A stretch of DNA of 64,000 nt, from contig UZAN01039633.1 in assembly GCA_900618425.1 (NCBI GenBank), positions 63,997 through 127,996 on the forward strand, written 5' to 3'. The first letter of the stretch is position 1. Each line of letters starts with the position of its first letter. The DNA comes from Echinostoma caproni (taxonomy: Eukaryota; Platyhelminthes; Trematoda; Plagiorchiida; Echinostomatidae). The translations under genes and the position numbers were made by a program. Below the pieces are notes generated by a model. The model searched no databases and was not told the origin of the DNA. It saw nothing but the letters and a program-made list of their open reading frames with translations. Shown here piece after piece: positions 33,567-46,585 of this stretch.

Positions 33567-36500
33567 GAGATCGATGAAGTTCTGAGGATGACGATCATGT
33601 TTACTACTATAGCAGTTTTGTATTGTTTTGTAAACCCTGCACGAGAAGTAAAACCCTCATAATTGCTCCCAAAGTTTTGTTCACATTTTTTCTATTTTAC
33701 ATTCCTGCACAATTCACCACAAGCAGATTATAGTGTGTTTGCATATGTGCCAAGCAGAATAATTTACAGGGTATTGAAAGGACTGTGTGTTTGTGAACAC
33801 GGGGTGGCTTGTACAAGTTTTATCCGAAGCGCGTCGTGATTTTCACATCAAGTGTTGTTAGCATTGGCTGTGCGTTTGTGAATCGGTTACCCAAAGGGTA
33901 GCCGGTACCAGTGTTTTTGTGTGTGCATGATTTCAAAGATCGACGGCTTACAGTGACCAAACTCATTTGCATAAAACTTTGTCGATACTATCTTAACCAT
34001 TGCGTCATTCCTCCGCTCCGTAAGTGTTGGCTACATCGATCAACTTAACCGTCATCTGAGGATTAGACAAAACCAACCAGTTGTTCTAACTCCTGTGAAC
34101 AAAACAATTTGTGTTCATCGTAACTGTGACTCAGCAAGCTTTCGATCGATAATAAATATGTTGTAAATGTTGCTTGGATGTTTGTAGTTTTTGGCAATGA
34201 ACTGGCACCAAAATATGCATATCTACAACAGCATAATTAATTACTCCAGAGATTGCCAAATCTACCCAGAATATCCTCTTTGACATGAGCATTCACAGAA
34301 ACATCATCCTTTTATCCACATTTTTAAGTTTATTTATCACAAACACGTGACACATGTGTTACCGATAAAATCAACTAATTTGTTATTGATCAGCTGCGTG
34401 AACAACAGCGTTTCTGAGGTAATCAAAACAGTCATACTGTCATAGACTCGCAACCTCTGGGGAAGCGTCACTGCTTGACTAGTTGTCTAGGTGCTTACAT
34501 TTGATGTCATTCACGGCATTCAGTGAATGTACGTGGAGTGAATTATACATGTCTTACCAATTAACACTAATAATGATAACAAACGTCGAGTGGGACTCAA
34601 GTGAAACAATATTAGGCGCTCTGTTCTAACATTAACAGATCACTGAGAAAATAACATAGTCCACTAATTACAAGTCCTTCCCAGAACTCTAATTAGGCAC
34701 AATGACATATGGGAAGAATGATTATTTTATTTCATTGATGGATATTGTGATTTACTCCACACAGCTCCATATGCAAAACAGTCCTAACCGATGAAGTCAT
34801 CATCAGAAACTTCGGGAATGATCTTACACATCTTTAATCGACAGTATTGTTTTTTAAAAACCGGGAAAAGAGTGATTGTGATGTAAATCTGATGTAGTTT
34901 ACCGTTGAAATGAGGTGAATAGCACGGTTCATGACGCATTGAAATGTCTGTATTCGCAATTGAAAGACTATGGTAATCCAAAGAATCATGTAAAATACCT
35001 TTGACACCAAGTGCCTCGTTTCCCTCCGAGAGAACAGAACGGGTGAATGATATGCAAACGAGCAACCCTCAAGAACGGAACCGGTTATCCATTGTCGGAA
35101 ACGACAAAGCTGTATGGAACTGTGGAGAACGTCGAGCTTCAAGTCGGTCTTGATGTGAAACGTTTGCTTTTGCGAATCCCTCTTTTGCGGAATAACGTGG
35201 GAAGCCATTGTTTAGACCCAAAATGGTTGTCGTACAACGGCTTTTTTCATTTAGCAGATGGATGGTTGAACGCGGCTAATTGATTCAGTAGCAGAGGGCC
35301 AAAGTATCTTCAACTATTAAAACAGCAAATTTTCGTTCCAGCAAATATAAATGCGTGCGTGATGATACATGATGTTTCTTTCACTTCCCATGCAATTTTA
35401 TAAAATAAACATCAGTTCACTAAGATTTGAATATACAACTAAGAATACTTGTGTCGACTGATTAGCAACAATCTCTAAAATGCTTTTATGTAAGGCAAGC
35501 TTTGACGGGCCTCGGTTGCCTAACTTCATGGGGTGTATTGTGCTGTTTCTTTTTTTATGACAGACTTGGTGATGCAAAAGATCAATACGGTTGTTTTTAG
35601 ATTATATAATGTGCCCTCTTAGACATGGGAACACATGTTCAGATGTGAACAGTTGTTTTCATTGATTCATCCTCTAGCCTGCACTAATCGTATGCGAATG
35701 CGACATTTGAAAAGGGGGCAGAAATTTGATCACTGTTTATCATTTTTCTGTTCACATACATCTTATGTGCACAAAAGAAATTGGCCCATGCCATTTAAAT
35801 GCCGTAGTAGAAAGAAAATTGATCGCGCGTATGACGTATCACAACTTGATTGTTGTGGTGACCTAGTGGTGTGAAACATGTCACACCACTCAAATCACAT
35901 CCAAATGCCAAGCAATCACTGTACCCGAAGGTCAATCCCATTTCAACATGTCAATTCCTTAAACGATCTTCCCGCGCTAGAAGATAAATCAATGAAAACT
36001 ATTTTTTGCCTCTGAATTGGTGTTCTCGCGGTTAAATTTATCGTGAATGCGTTTCACACCATGGCTTCACGTGAGAAGAGGTCAAAAGATTGCTGGATTT
36101 GGTTGGTTTTCTAGATCCCTGCTGATCAATCAAGGTCTGAAGACCCTAGCTGTGATGCAAACATTTCAAGCTATACGCCGTCTTTAGCGCTAAAGACGAT
36201 TGCTTGTTGTTGTCTGCACAGGAGCGATAATTAAAGATACAACAATGCACATTGTAATAAATCGACACAGACCCATTAAAATGGTCCTGCTGTGCACGTT
36301 TAAACCTCCTCATAGACAGTGTACAATCATAGCAAAATGTAAGTGTCAATAATCGGACAAAAACACACGCTTTTTCTTACCAGAATGGTACTTCTCGGTC
36401 TGGATTTAAACTGGCTGCTTAGTGAGCTATCCGTGCAGGTCGTTCTTGTGTAACAGCCAACTGGGCGATCATACACGGCTTTCTTGTCCCACAAAGAAAC

Positions 36501-37049
36501 AATATTTCAGATGCTTTTGATTGTCTCATTCAGATTGGATTAAACGCTATGTCACGAGATGTGTATTATGCATCTGGATTACTAGTTCTGACTAGCAAAA
36601 CTAAGAACAATTCAACCGCTAATGGAGCCACAAACATATTGGCATGTTAAATTGTTGCATCACAGAGTTGTTTCATGTGCTGACAGTATAAAGTGTGTAC
36701 TTCTGAATGAATGCAGTTATAAAATAGGCAAATAAATGAGCTTTGTTGTAAAACCAGTTAGGTTGACTGATCCTCAATTCTCTATGGGATAAACATTGAT
36801 TTTATACAGGCAATAGGGATTTATGGCGGATTAGTTCACTTCCCTTNGCTTCGTATGGCCACAGAAAATCAACTGCATTGGGCTTCTTAAACCAACATAC
36901 TTCAGGTGACCGATAATGCTTATCAAAAGATCTTCCGCTTGGGTGAGTCTTTACTGGTAGAGTTATGTATGGACCATCTCAGACACTGAAGATATTGTTG
37001 TGATTGACAGAACGGAATTGCATCAGCAATGTATTGGTGATAATCGGAT
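33567..37049. other. no gene recognised
   Basis: Several short frames (for example 34834-35208 minus and 35047-35283 plus, which overlap each other) match nothing I know. A single N at 36847 marks an ambiguous base or join. Confidence 0.4.
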
Positions 37050-37215
37050 CAGCTTATGCTAGAATTGTGAAACAAATTGGTAGCCTCGCTGATATTCGAA
37101 ACCACACACCATTTTACAGCGGGCGATCTACCAGTTGATGCATGAAATCGAACCGGTCGCACTCCCTGTTCACAACCACAATGTAGGCATTGACCACGCA
37201 TGGGATCGAATCCCA
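37050..37215 (-). repeat. possible tRNA-like repeat
   Basis: On the minus strand, GCGTGGTCAATGCC (A-box-like) is followed about 31 bases later by CGGTTCGATTTC (B-box-like), a tRNA-like spacing. A 17-base near-palindrome (ATGGGATCGAATCCCAT) lies beside it. It could be a degenerate SINE. I cannot align its body to the other SINE-like copies. Confidence 0.3.
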
Positions 37216-37699
37216 TCTTTTCACAATTCAAAAGTAGTGTGTTTGTTCCCTATAATTTGCCAAAACAAGAACATCTGGAAAATCAGATCATCATAAAGCG
37301 AGTTCCATAATGCATGAGCCAAATCATGCAACCAGTTCCCCTTAACATTTTTTATGAGAGCAAGAAGAAGAATCATGATTACAGGATCCGTTGAATTCAA
37401 CTATTCCGTGGTAATCTCATCAGCTGTGTACACACACGTTCAGATCACGTTTGGTTAAAAGAGTGGCAGGTTTGGGGACAGGGGAAAACACACAGGGAAG
37501 AGAAATGAGTCAATACGAAGGCTAATTAAAACTGGGTTAGACATGGTGGCAGGGAGCGTAATCACTGCAGCGCGGGGGGTGAAGGACGGTGACATCTGTT
37601 AGGTCAGCGCGAGGCTGGACACAAATTCAGTCTCTTCACATAAATTGGGCTTGTAACATCGAGTGGCAGCTGCCTGAGTGAGCCGCAGTAGACGGCTAC
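37216..37699. other. no gene recognised
   Basis: Spacer before Penelope-like element B. No motif or repeat seen. Confidence 0.35.
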
Positions 37700-39130
37700 C
37701 CATCTGGAGGATCAAGACACAAAAGGTGTTTCTAGGTTTGTCACATTATTTGCAATGCAGTATACGTAGGCCGATTAAACTTGACGGAAGCTTGCACCCA
37801 TTAGAAGTCAAATTCGTTGGTGCATGCTCGACTATCCTGGTAGACAATCGTCTCTCAGTTCTTCCGACGTTTTTACTAACGTAAGTACACTGAAATAGGT
37901 AAACACAAGAGGAGGTAACTGAAGAGTCGGGTTTGTCTTGATTGGATTCAGTGAGCATTTGATTCGTGTCGTGCACTATTATAAAGGAAGCAACATGATA
38001 CGTACTTTCAGTCACTTGTTCCAACCTGTGCTGTATCTGTCTATCATTTTGATCACCTTTGAACGGTATGTTGATGAAAATATCTTTTTTTGTTGGCATT
38101 GTCACTCTGTTTTGCTTTATTCAACGGCGCTCTGCATTTAGTAATAAACTTTATGGGGTGTCCATTTAAATGAAGTGCCGTCGATACGCAGCAAAAATCC
38201 AACTCTAATCTTCCACTGTAGCGGTTTGTCCTGGGTCTAGAGACCAAAGTGTCCATCAACGATTGTTTGGATTGCATTGGACAGAAACCTCTAAAATAAA
38301 TTTACCGACCAGTTCAAGCCGGCTTGTGCTCGTACGCCAAATGTGACCCACGTAACGGCCGTGGAGCAGTGTATTCTTTATGCGGTGTAGCAGTTTCTTG
38401 GTCTCTAGGTTTCCCATGAAGATATCAGCCAGGACCGGTCCTGGTAGATTATCCATTTCAATTCACTCAACTTGACGATAATAATCTCCGGCAAAACAGA
38501 ACTGTACATATTTAGTACATCGAAGCAATAATTTTCAGAGACAATAAGCGCTAGAGTTTTGCAACAGAAGAAGTCTAGAGTTTCACAGAGAAGAACATTA
38601 GTGGATGAAGAAAAAACATCAAACAAGACCATGTGTTCATGAGCAACAATAAGATCGAGGGATTTTTTTCAAAAAAATCAAACGAGTCTTTCACAGTGGA
38701 GCTAGAAAACCTTTGCTTGATTGATTGAATGATTTTCGCTAACAATCGTGCTAATTTTTTAGTGGTGTGCTCCAATCATATTAAATGTGGGCCGTAGTGG
38801 AATACCATACTTGTGCACTTTGGAGAGCCAGTACATAAGAGGTAGCCGAGAGCCTCGAGGGATGAGTTGAGTAAGCACTACTAATACGGCCATCCCTATG
38901 TAGCTGACGTAATTCACGTCCAACGGATTGGTTCATAGTAGCTGTTGGGCCACGTCCAGAGCGGTCAGGAAAAAAATCTGCTTTTATCCGAAATCACTTC
39001 TGGTGTTTTTTCCAAAATAATCCTGTTTATTCACGAATATAACGCCAGATCTTTTGTCGGACTTGTGATCATGATGCTTCATCTTGCTCTCCTAAAATAA
39101 ATTTATTATTATGGAGTCAAAAGTTGACTG
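37700..39130 (-). mobile_element. degenerate Penelope-like element B
   Basis: On the minus strand, from high to low coordinates, it shows PRGSRLPLMYWLSKVHK (the LP..YGLPKVHK RT motif, about 38870-38820), then VKDSFDFFE (about 38690), then MDNLPGPVLADIFMGNLE and GRYVGHIWRTST (38456-38330), then a C-terminal module with CVYLFQCTYVSKNVGRTERR (37960-37850), which is the GIY-YIG endonuclease. This order is diagnostic of Penelope-like retroelements. The catalytic YVDD box reads YVGH, and stops and frameshifts break the frame, so the copy is dead. Its 3' end is near 37700. The 5' limit is uncertain. Confidence 0.78.
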
Positions 39131-40151
39131 TTCGGTTAATTTCCTTGTTTTCAGTACTCATTTCATTTGAGTTTAAAGCTTGCAATAAAGTATAAACTGT
39201 TCAAGGAAACCTGCATTGAGTAACTTGGTCAGAACAGTATTTGCATTGCAGACGTTTCAATCAAAAGCAATTTCCTCTTTTCCGAGGACTATTCAACAGG
39301 GCATGAAGAATTCCCGCAGAATAGGAGACTAGATAGCAAATAGAGCAAAGATATTTAGAAAACCTAGGTGTTTTTGTGTGGGATCAAAAGAAACCAGTGA
39401 CAGTGTCTTTCTATTTATAACGGGTTGAAATCAGTACGATAATGAAATAAAAGTTCAAGTCAAAGTTCTCTATAGAGCATTACACGCAGCTGATCCCAGC
39501 AGTTTCGATCACCATGACTGGATCCGCGTCCTCAATCAGATAACCGTATACACCCCTGTACTCCGAACCCCGATTGCTATTTGATTACTCACCACCATAT
39601 GATGATCAAGAGAATGAGTCAACCAAGTAAGTAATCACCAGGTCCTTTGGCCACTTATATTAACCGATAACTTATCCCAGGGACTTGGAATACTGGAGTT
39701 CATAAGTACGATCTAATCAATGATGATATGTACTCTAGTTGGCTTTCTACATAATGAATAACCCCATGAGAGTCCTGTTAATCCAATCCCATATAAAAAA
39801 GTTGAAAGATAGAAAACCAATTACGGTCAGTCGATTGATTCATTCAAGTTTACAATTATACAAACATGCATAAATACCTTCCCAACCTTCAATCAACTTT
39901 TGAGTTAAACTTTAAGTGCAAGTATTCGATCAAACAGCCAAAGACTATACAGTGTTACAAAGGAGAAATTGTGGCATCTTTGTAACTCGTCAATAAGCTT
40001 AGGGCACATGGCACTCTACCACAGACTTCCATACACAAACAAATACATGGGATCATTCACTCATGGTGACAGAGAGAATGCTCTCTCACTGTGTGAAGTC
40101 TAAATCTTTCTCTCTCGTTGAAGTGAACAAAACTACAGAGTTTCGTTAGAA
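39131..40151. other. no gene recognised
   Basis: AT-rich spacer without motifs. It may include degraded 5' sequence of Penelope-like element B. Confidence 0.35.
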
Positions 40152-40361
40152 GTGAACAATTATTTCAGTCAGCTGCGAACGCTTGCCTGTTGGCAAAGTG
40201 GCAAAAACTGTGCATCTCATCTTAGAGTATATTTGAAAGGGATTTTCTCAAGTGCCGGTTGTACCGTGAGCACTGAAGCAGTCAACCCAAGCACCACTTT
40301 TATTTATGATTCAAGGCGAAGACATTTCGAGGCAAGACGTAATGATTTGTACCACATTTAA
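40152..40361 (+). pseudogene. possible hAT transposase C-terminal remnant
   Basis: A 69-codon frame contains YLKGIFSSAGCTVSTEAVNP, which resembles the C-terminal dimerisation motif of hAT transposases (typically SERxFSxAG followed by a basic and N/P-rich stretch). Upstream residues CASHL may be a frameshifted relic of the usual S.CPS. No other hAT domain was seen, so this is a short fossil at best. Confidence 0.3.
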
Positions 40362-43300
40362 TTCGATAGCCTTATTGGTGTCCAACCCTGTTTTAGCTAG
40401 TTAGTAGCCTTCCCTTATTCCTATATGGTACCACAATGAAACTGGTGCACCGCCTGGCTGTGTCACACGTGCTGCAATCGATCGGACTTAAGCATCGATT
40501 CTGGCTTTCTAAGTACTATAGACGATGGCCTAATGCTGGCCCACTTGAATGTCCTTGTTTCTCTGACGTCCTCACGGATGACCTGAGCATGTGACTAATG
40601 TTACCCTGTTACGTGACCGCAGTCTATTCTATAGTCTGTCGATCACTGGTCCAATGCAGTTGTCAACTGCCATCCCGAAATTAAAATCGTTGTATGACCA
40701 GCACACCTACTTTTAAAGTGTTTCAGGCATGTGGAATTCAAACAGCGCTGCACTTTGGTTGCGGTAAAAATTGTGATTTGTCGGTACATGTTCATTAAAA
40801 TCAATGATTATCCGATTGATCTTCGCATTTTCGCCCATCATTCGGGTAGAATCCAGGTTCCCAAGAACGCTTATGATCGTTAGAATACAGGTGGAATGAA
40901 AATACAATGTTTACATATTACAAATTCGTGTATGTTTGTTTGCCTACCGATTTGGAGGAACTAATTTGTTTAACTGACTATTGAAAAATTAGTTATAGCG
41001 GAATGCTTTTTTAATTTCCATGTACGTTCACAACTTGAGTATTTGTTTAGGCCAACGGCTGACGTGTGATCATGGTTTTAACTACTATTATTCGCTGCCA
41101 TACATAAGAGTTTGTTTGACCGGAAATCTGGTGGACGTATCGAGATGTAGGCAAGAGCATTTGAATTTTCGCAGATGGACGTTGCTTGCCGGTTTAGTAG
41201 CCAGCGGTTTACTAGACATAGGTTCATAATTTATAATATGTGATAAAAACATGGACAAATTAATGCACGTAATTTGACGCTAACTTTATCCCGGTATTTA
41301 CAATTTGAAAACCTGGCCACTGTTTCGCTGTTGTGCTCATTGCGATGGCGTCATAAAATCTCTCATTGGAATGTTTAACCCCTCGTCAGATTGTTCACCA
41401 AATCCTGAGCAATCGAATGATACCCCTCCCCCTCCCGCTTCGCCCATGCACACACAACATACCATTTCGGGCTTTGCTTTTCCTTTCTCCTGTGAATCGA
41501 AAAACCATAGAGTGCTCTCTCTCGCACCACTATTACCCTCTCCCATAAACTGCATCCATCTTTTCCACCAATTTCTCACCAAGCTGAAATCTCTTATTCA
41601 CTGTTTCTTTTTATTTTGTTTTCAAAGAAAAGTTTGTATCCAAACGCAGACATTTGTCAAGAACTCCTATGTGTTTGTATTTGTATAACTTGTGTAAGCT
41701 TATATGCTTACATTTCTGAAGTTCACATACTATTGCATATAAAAGCACCAAAACTGGTTCCTGTATAATTAGTATTGTCCATTACCATCCTGACAGAGGA
41801 CTTATTGGCCCCTGTATGGTTGTCACAAAACAGCCACTCTTTATTCCCATTGGCATGTTGAGGATAAGGTCCGTTAAGTAAGTTGAGTCGTCAATTGGCC
41901 AAAACAACCGTTAATATGTCGTGCTCGTTCTGATTTCGATATGACAAGCTGTAGGTTACTGTTGTCTCTGCTGGGTCGTCATGGTATTGGTGAGGGGTGC
42001 ACTGCGAACGTTCATCGTTCGTAGCCACTGCAAGACTAAACACCGAACGAGCTACTTTTGAATACAGGGAAGGGAAAATCATTGTTAAGGCTACCTTAGC
42101 TTTGCAAAGGACTCCTTTCCTGTACCGACAATGGTGTGTAGTGGATTATATTGAACGCTTGATCAAATTGGCCCGAGTATCGCGGCTCAGTAACACGTGT
42201 TTCTGTTTGTTTCTCCACAGCCAGACCTGTTAGGCTGCTGTTCGTACATCTTCGGACTTGAAGTGAAACGGTGGAAACACATGAACTGTACATGGGCTTC
42301 ACATAACCATCAGCAAAGTGGTTTCATTTCAAAGATAAACTGAGCCGGTTTCCCTTCATACCACTTTCATAATCCGGTAAGCGTTCATTTACTCACCTTA
42401 AGCAAGCTACATATTACTAAAATGAGTCCTCTCTCAAAGGGCACCAATAAATGAAAAAATAGAACCTATTCAAGTACCCATCTTACAAGCTCAAATTTCC
42501 GTGCGACCAAACTGATGATTCGAACATGGATTTTTATATCCTAATTTATTTTCAAATAGAAGAACCCTACATCCTTCCTTCACATGACGTCACATGGATT
42601 CCTTCTTATCCTTGCATACTCATAAATAAAGTATAGCGAGTTCTCATAAGATGGGTTCATTTCTAGTTTATTCCTTCCCTACTGTTATAGCACTTCTCAA
42701 AAGTGATGAATAGCTGTTTGGGAAGGCACATCTTCAAATGGCCTTTATATGTTTATTCTTGCAGAATATACTACACACCGCATTCTAATATGTACAGAAA
42801 ACATAGATTTCCATGTAAAAGAACAAGCAGACAAGGAACCAGACAGAACAGCGATGAGGAGTCCTTTGAGGTGCACACAAGTGCACATCATCCTCAAATA
42901 ATGACTGAAAATAACCTTAGTTACGATAACTCTCGAGCTTAATTCCAAAAACGATAAAATGATGGCGTATTAATATAGTTCATTGAGGATGGTTGTTCCT
43001 TTTCTTGATGCGTTCAATTTCGTTCACTGTTTTCAGAAATGACAACGGTCGGACGTCACGGTCCAACCTCTAGACGAGCAAATGATCGAAAGTAAATAAT
43101 ATCAGGGAGGCACTGGTGACTTGCCGTTTTCTTCCACAGCCACATTTTTACGGTTCTTGCCGGAACTCTCTTCTGTAAACTAAACGAAGCACAGAAGACA
43201 TATAATTAGAAAAAACTTATTGAAAATATATTCATAAAACGTAGTGTATATATATATATCTGTACCGAAATCCCAGACTAAAAATTGAAGCCCTCTAACG

Positions 43301-43894
43301 ATTAACCTCCATGTGTTTCAAAGTGGATTTGGCTCATGAAACCAAGTATTGGATGGCCCAGATGAGCGTAGTACAACTCACAACATGTTTTCAGATTCAA
43401 ACTGCTCATATTGGTCTGGATTCTTTCTTAATCTTCCGTTATTCTTCCTACAGCTCTGATGGCAGGCTGATAAACCAATAGAATTCATGACTGGCAAAAA
43501 TGATGAGTAGCTCGTTGAACTGTGTGGCGTGACGCAAACTCGGCCTGATTGATTAAGAAACTTTAACTAATCACAAGTGCCTGATCTGAATCAAAATTAA
43601 GTTGGGTTTAATTAATTCAAGATTGTATTTTTATTAGGTGTTTTAACGTAGCACATAGAAATGATGAATACAGAAAAATGTTTTCGAAATTCACGTATAG
43701 ATCAGTTAATTCACTTTTCACAAGCGTTATTTGCTGCCCACGGTATTTTTGCGTTTCGGTTGTATCTTGTCTTCCGTGCCGGTTAAAGTGAAAGAGGTTA
43801 ATCCGAGCAATCCCGTAGACAGTAGCTATTGTGGCCATTGTTCCTCCAGACATGGACAGGGGTGAGGGTCGAGAATCCCAATACGAATATTTTG
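40362..43894. other. no gene recognised
   Basis: Open frames at 41305-41688 (Pro-rich, then hydrophobic) and 41997-42233 look like chance. No splice context or motif. A short TA run lies at about 43246-43260. Confidence 0.4.
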
Positions 43895-43975
43895 TACATG
43901 GGCCCCAGTTGGGACATAAAAACTGATGAAAAACGTTAATGAGACCCAGGGGCCATGAAACAGCTATTTAATGCT
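43895..43975 (+). repeat. SINE-like copy 2
   Basis: A diverged body copy with GGGCCCCAGTTGGGA...AATGAGACCCAGG...GAAACAGCT. It parallels the body of copy 1 (11510-11640) and copy 3 (44079-44160). No clear head. Confidence 0.4.
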
Positions 43976-44078
43976 CTGTGTTGCACTTTAAAAGATCAGG
44001 CTCTTTTCATTTTTTCTGAACACTAGATGAGAAACATACGGAATCTGATTAATTGTTACGTGGGAATATTCTTGTTTT

Positions 44079-44160
44079 TCGGGCTCGATCCTCGGTTGGA
44101 TAGCTGGATTCGTACTGCTTATGAGACCCAATCAAACTGAGATAGCTGTCCTGTGCTTTC
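44079..44160 (+). repeat. SINE-like copy 3
   Basis: Has a B-box-like GGGCTCGATCCTCGGTTGGA, then GGATTCGTACTGCTTATGAGACCCAATC and AGCTGTCCTGTGCTTTC. It shares the element order of copies 1 and 2. The A-box portion is not convincing. Confidence 0.45.
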
Positions 44161-45340
44161 TATTATTTCAGTTCACGCTTCATTTGTTCTACACTAGACG
44201 TAACTTAACGTATATGCAAAACAAATCCTCCACTGGCCTCATGTAGTTTTTATTTGGCGAAGACAGAATACTTAAATCTCTCACCGTGACTGTTATATGT
44301 CTGCATAGCGGTTGTGAAAAGCAAACTTCAAGCTTTATTATGAAAGCTACTTAAGGCCTTCGAATGTACTTTTTCTTGCTTCTGCTATTGCATAGCCTCT
44401 TCCATTAGAACAGTTTGAATACTCTAGATCTGATACACAATACACCCATGTGCACAGGCCAAGAGAAACTCAGCGATGTCAGTGTTACGAAAGTAGCTAC
44501 AGTCTGCGTGAAACTTCACCACTCTTTTAAGTTTTAAATTATCATCTAAATGTTTTGCCTACTTCATTTAAACACATTCAGTATTACTTGATATAAAGAT
44601 GAGCCACAAAGGATAATATCCACCCATATGAGATTAAACCGGTATCGTATAAATTCAATAATCAATCATATTAGACCCTCGACGAAAGGAATGTCTATCA
44701 TAAGAGACAATGCATAACACGTCAAACAGACGAAATACCGGCATGTTTTGTCACCTACGCTACCCTTCAAGCATTTTCGTTTGATTTGTAGTTGTCATTT
44801 TGGCAGAGTAGCTGCACGAAACCGGAAGATGCCGTCATAACCGAGGGAACATTGAGGTTCTTTCAGGAATCTCTCATCCACGGTAACGATAAAACAAAAT
44901 GATCGGTGATTTGCATTCCTGTCTTCATTTTCCTGAGTGCAATCCTGGAATGTAATCGTTTCAAAAAGGATACCTCTAAATACTATTTTATTTATACTCT
45001 TATATAAAACGGTGAGGTAGTCGTCATTTCATCACAAGAAGAAGATGAGAAAGTTGTCGGAAGCGAAGCTGCATATCATCAGAAGTAACCAATACGAAAT
45101 CCGAGGGATAAAGTTGAAGTTTAGTGGCCAATTGACTATCGAGAACCTTATCTTCACTTGGCCTATGCATAACGTAAGCACAGCTGATCTTTCGAAAATT
45201 ACGCGGAATATAAACAGCCTATGAGGTTCCCCGCTGCGTCAACGAGCTATTTCAAAACTTGCGTTTGTTTGGTCGAATTTAGTTCTCAGATTTTTCGTTC
45301 AATTTTTCACTCTCTGCTTACGACCGATTTCAGGTCATTA
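44161..45340. other. no gene recognised
   Basis: No motif, RNA gene or repeat seen between SINE-like copy 3 and the TA microsatellite. Confidence 0.35.
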
Positions 45341-45344
45341 CACA

Positions 45345-45380
45345 ACAATATATATGTATATATACATATACATATATATA
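45345..45380. repeat. TA-rich microsatellite
   Basis: Alternating TA interrupted by TG/CA, about 36 bases. Confidence 0.9.
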
Positions 45381-45561
45381 AGCTCAAATCATTTTCAGTG
45401 ATCCGCGAAGTACCCTGGTTATTCATAAAAACCGGACATAATTCATCGTCTTCAAAGGATTGAGTCTTACACATAACGTGCACCCAAATGATATTTGCAC
45501 TCTGATAGTAAACATTAGGTCACAGATCTCTATGAGCAACTTCTAGCTGCTGAATTTGCTT

Positions 45562-45639
45562 ATTTTCACAGCAAATGAATAAAAGGGAAGAGACAGTACA
45601 ACCTAAAATGTCAGACCACTGTGACGATAATATAGTGCG
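45562..45639 (+). repeat. 78-bp direct repeat, left
   Basis: Aligns without indels to 50799-50876 at roughly four in five positions (shared AGCAAATGAAT, CCTAAAATGT, TGTGA). It lies three bases outside the left inverted arm of the gypsy-type element. Could be an LTR remnant or an unrelated flanking repeat. Confidence 0.65.
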
Positions 45640-45642
45640 TTA

Positions 45643-46297
45643 CTACGTACGCATTCGTCTATCAGTTCCCATTGGTCGTCCAATCACGTGACACAGCTGT
45701 TCTCGACAGACACTGACTAATACTCCTCCAGTCCGTTTTGTCCATGCGTTAGCTTGACCTAATTGTCAATAATCGTTTAATCGATTGATTTACTCTCACG
45801 ATGATTCATTAAATCGTTGACCCGATTCCGATTAGGGCGCTCTCTTGTTTGTTCTGATTTCCTGTGTTGGGTTACGGGCCCTAAATTACGGTGCATAGCG
45901 TTGCGATTGGAATTTGATCCTTTGATTGAACATTTGTGGTTTTTGAAGGGACACTTGAAGAATTGGTCGGTTGGTCGGTATTGAGTGGATTATCTTCGAT
46001 TTCAGAACTTTCAGTTACGCGAGATCGAACGTGGGCGGAGTGCCTGCAAACATGTCGCCCATCGCCGAGCTACCGGTAGACGAAACGATTGTAGCTGGAT
46101 GCCATGTGGACTCATATGGGTGTCTTGTATAAACCAAGTGGGACTCATTATGCAAGCGGCCTTCAGTTCAAGATGATTGTGCATGTAACCTTACCTGCTA
46201 TCGTTCTATTCTTGCCAGGGGGGAATGGAACAGTAGGCGTAACCTTGTACGGAGTGTATGACCAAACATTAATTCAGCTTGGGATCACCCAGTGGTT
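45643..46297 (-). repeat. 655-bp inverted arm, left
   Basis: Reverse complement of 49718-50790 once the 418-base artefactual duplication there is discounted; both then measure 655 bases. Identity is essentially complete except for a few substitutions in the inner 60 bases (for example CCAGGGGGG versus CCATGGGGG). Its inner end is the reverse complement of the integrase C-terminal coding region of the element, so an upside-down copy of the element's 3' end sits at its 5' end. Confidence 0.9.
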
Positions 46298-46585
46298 GCA
46301 TTTACCTTCACCATTGCGGTGCTCAATCACAGAAAAACAATTACTTTCCACAAGGAATCGATGGAAAAGGACGTTCATGTACTAAATTGAATTGTTACCT
46401 GTGCTCCACTCACAAACAGGGCTCACGGACTCACACAGAATAAAACTCTTTGGTCAATTACATTGTGATGAAGGTCAGCGTCATTTCGACGCATTGCATA
46501 TTGGTGACGATAGCACTTTGGATAAAGTACTCAATGCATTCAGTTAACTTTGGGATTCTCCATCCAGCACATACACTGCCAGATA
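46298..46585. other. gypsy element 5' internal region
   Basis: Between the left inverted arm and recognisable Gag. No primer-binding site could be assigned by eye. Confidence 0.35.

Noticed and set aside
37049..37231. A working tRNA gene
   Set aside because: A- and B-box-like strings exist, but no cloverleaf with a paired acceptor stem and anticodon arm can be drawn.
41305..41688. 127-codon frame as a secreted or membrane protein
   Set aside because: Composition follows the local pyrimidine bias (CT-rich), antisense frames of similar length overlap it, and no splice or start context supports it.
45985..46176. 63-codon frame seen three times (45985 plus, 49839 minus, 50227 minus) as a conserved gene
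   Set aside because: It is the antisense of the gypsy element's 3' arm, repeated because of the inverted arms and the 417-bp contig overlap.
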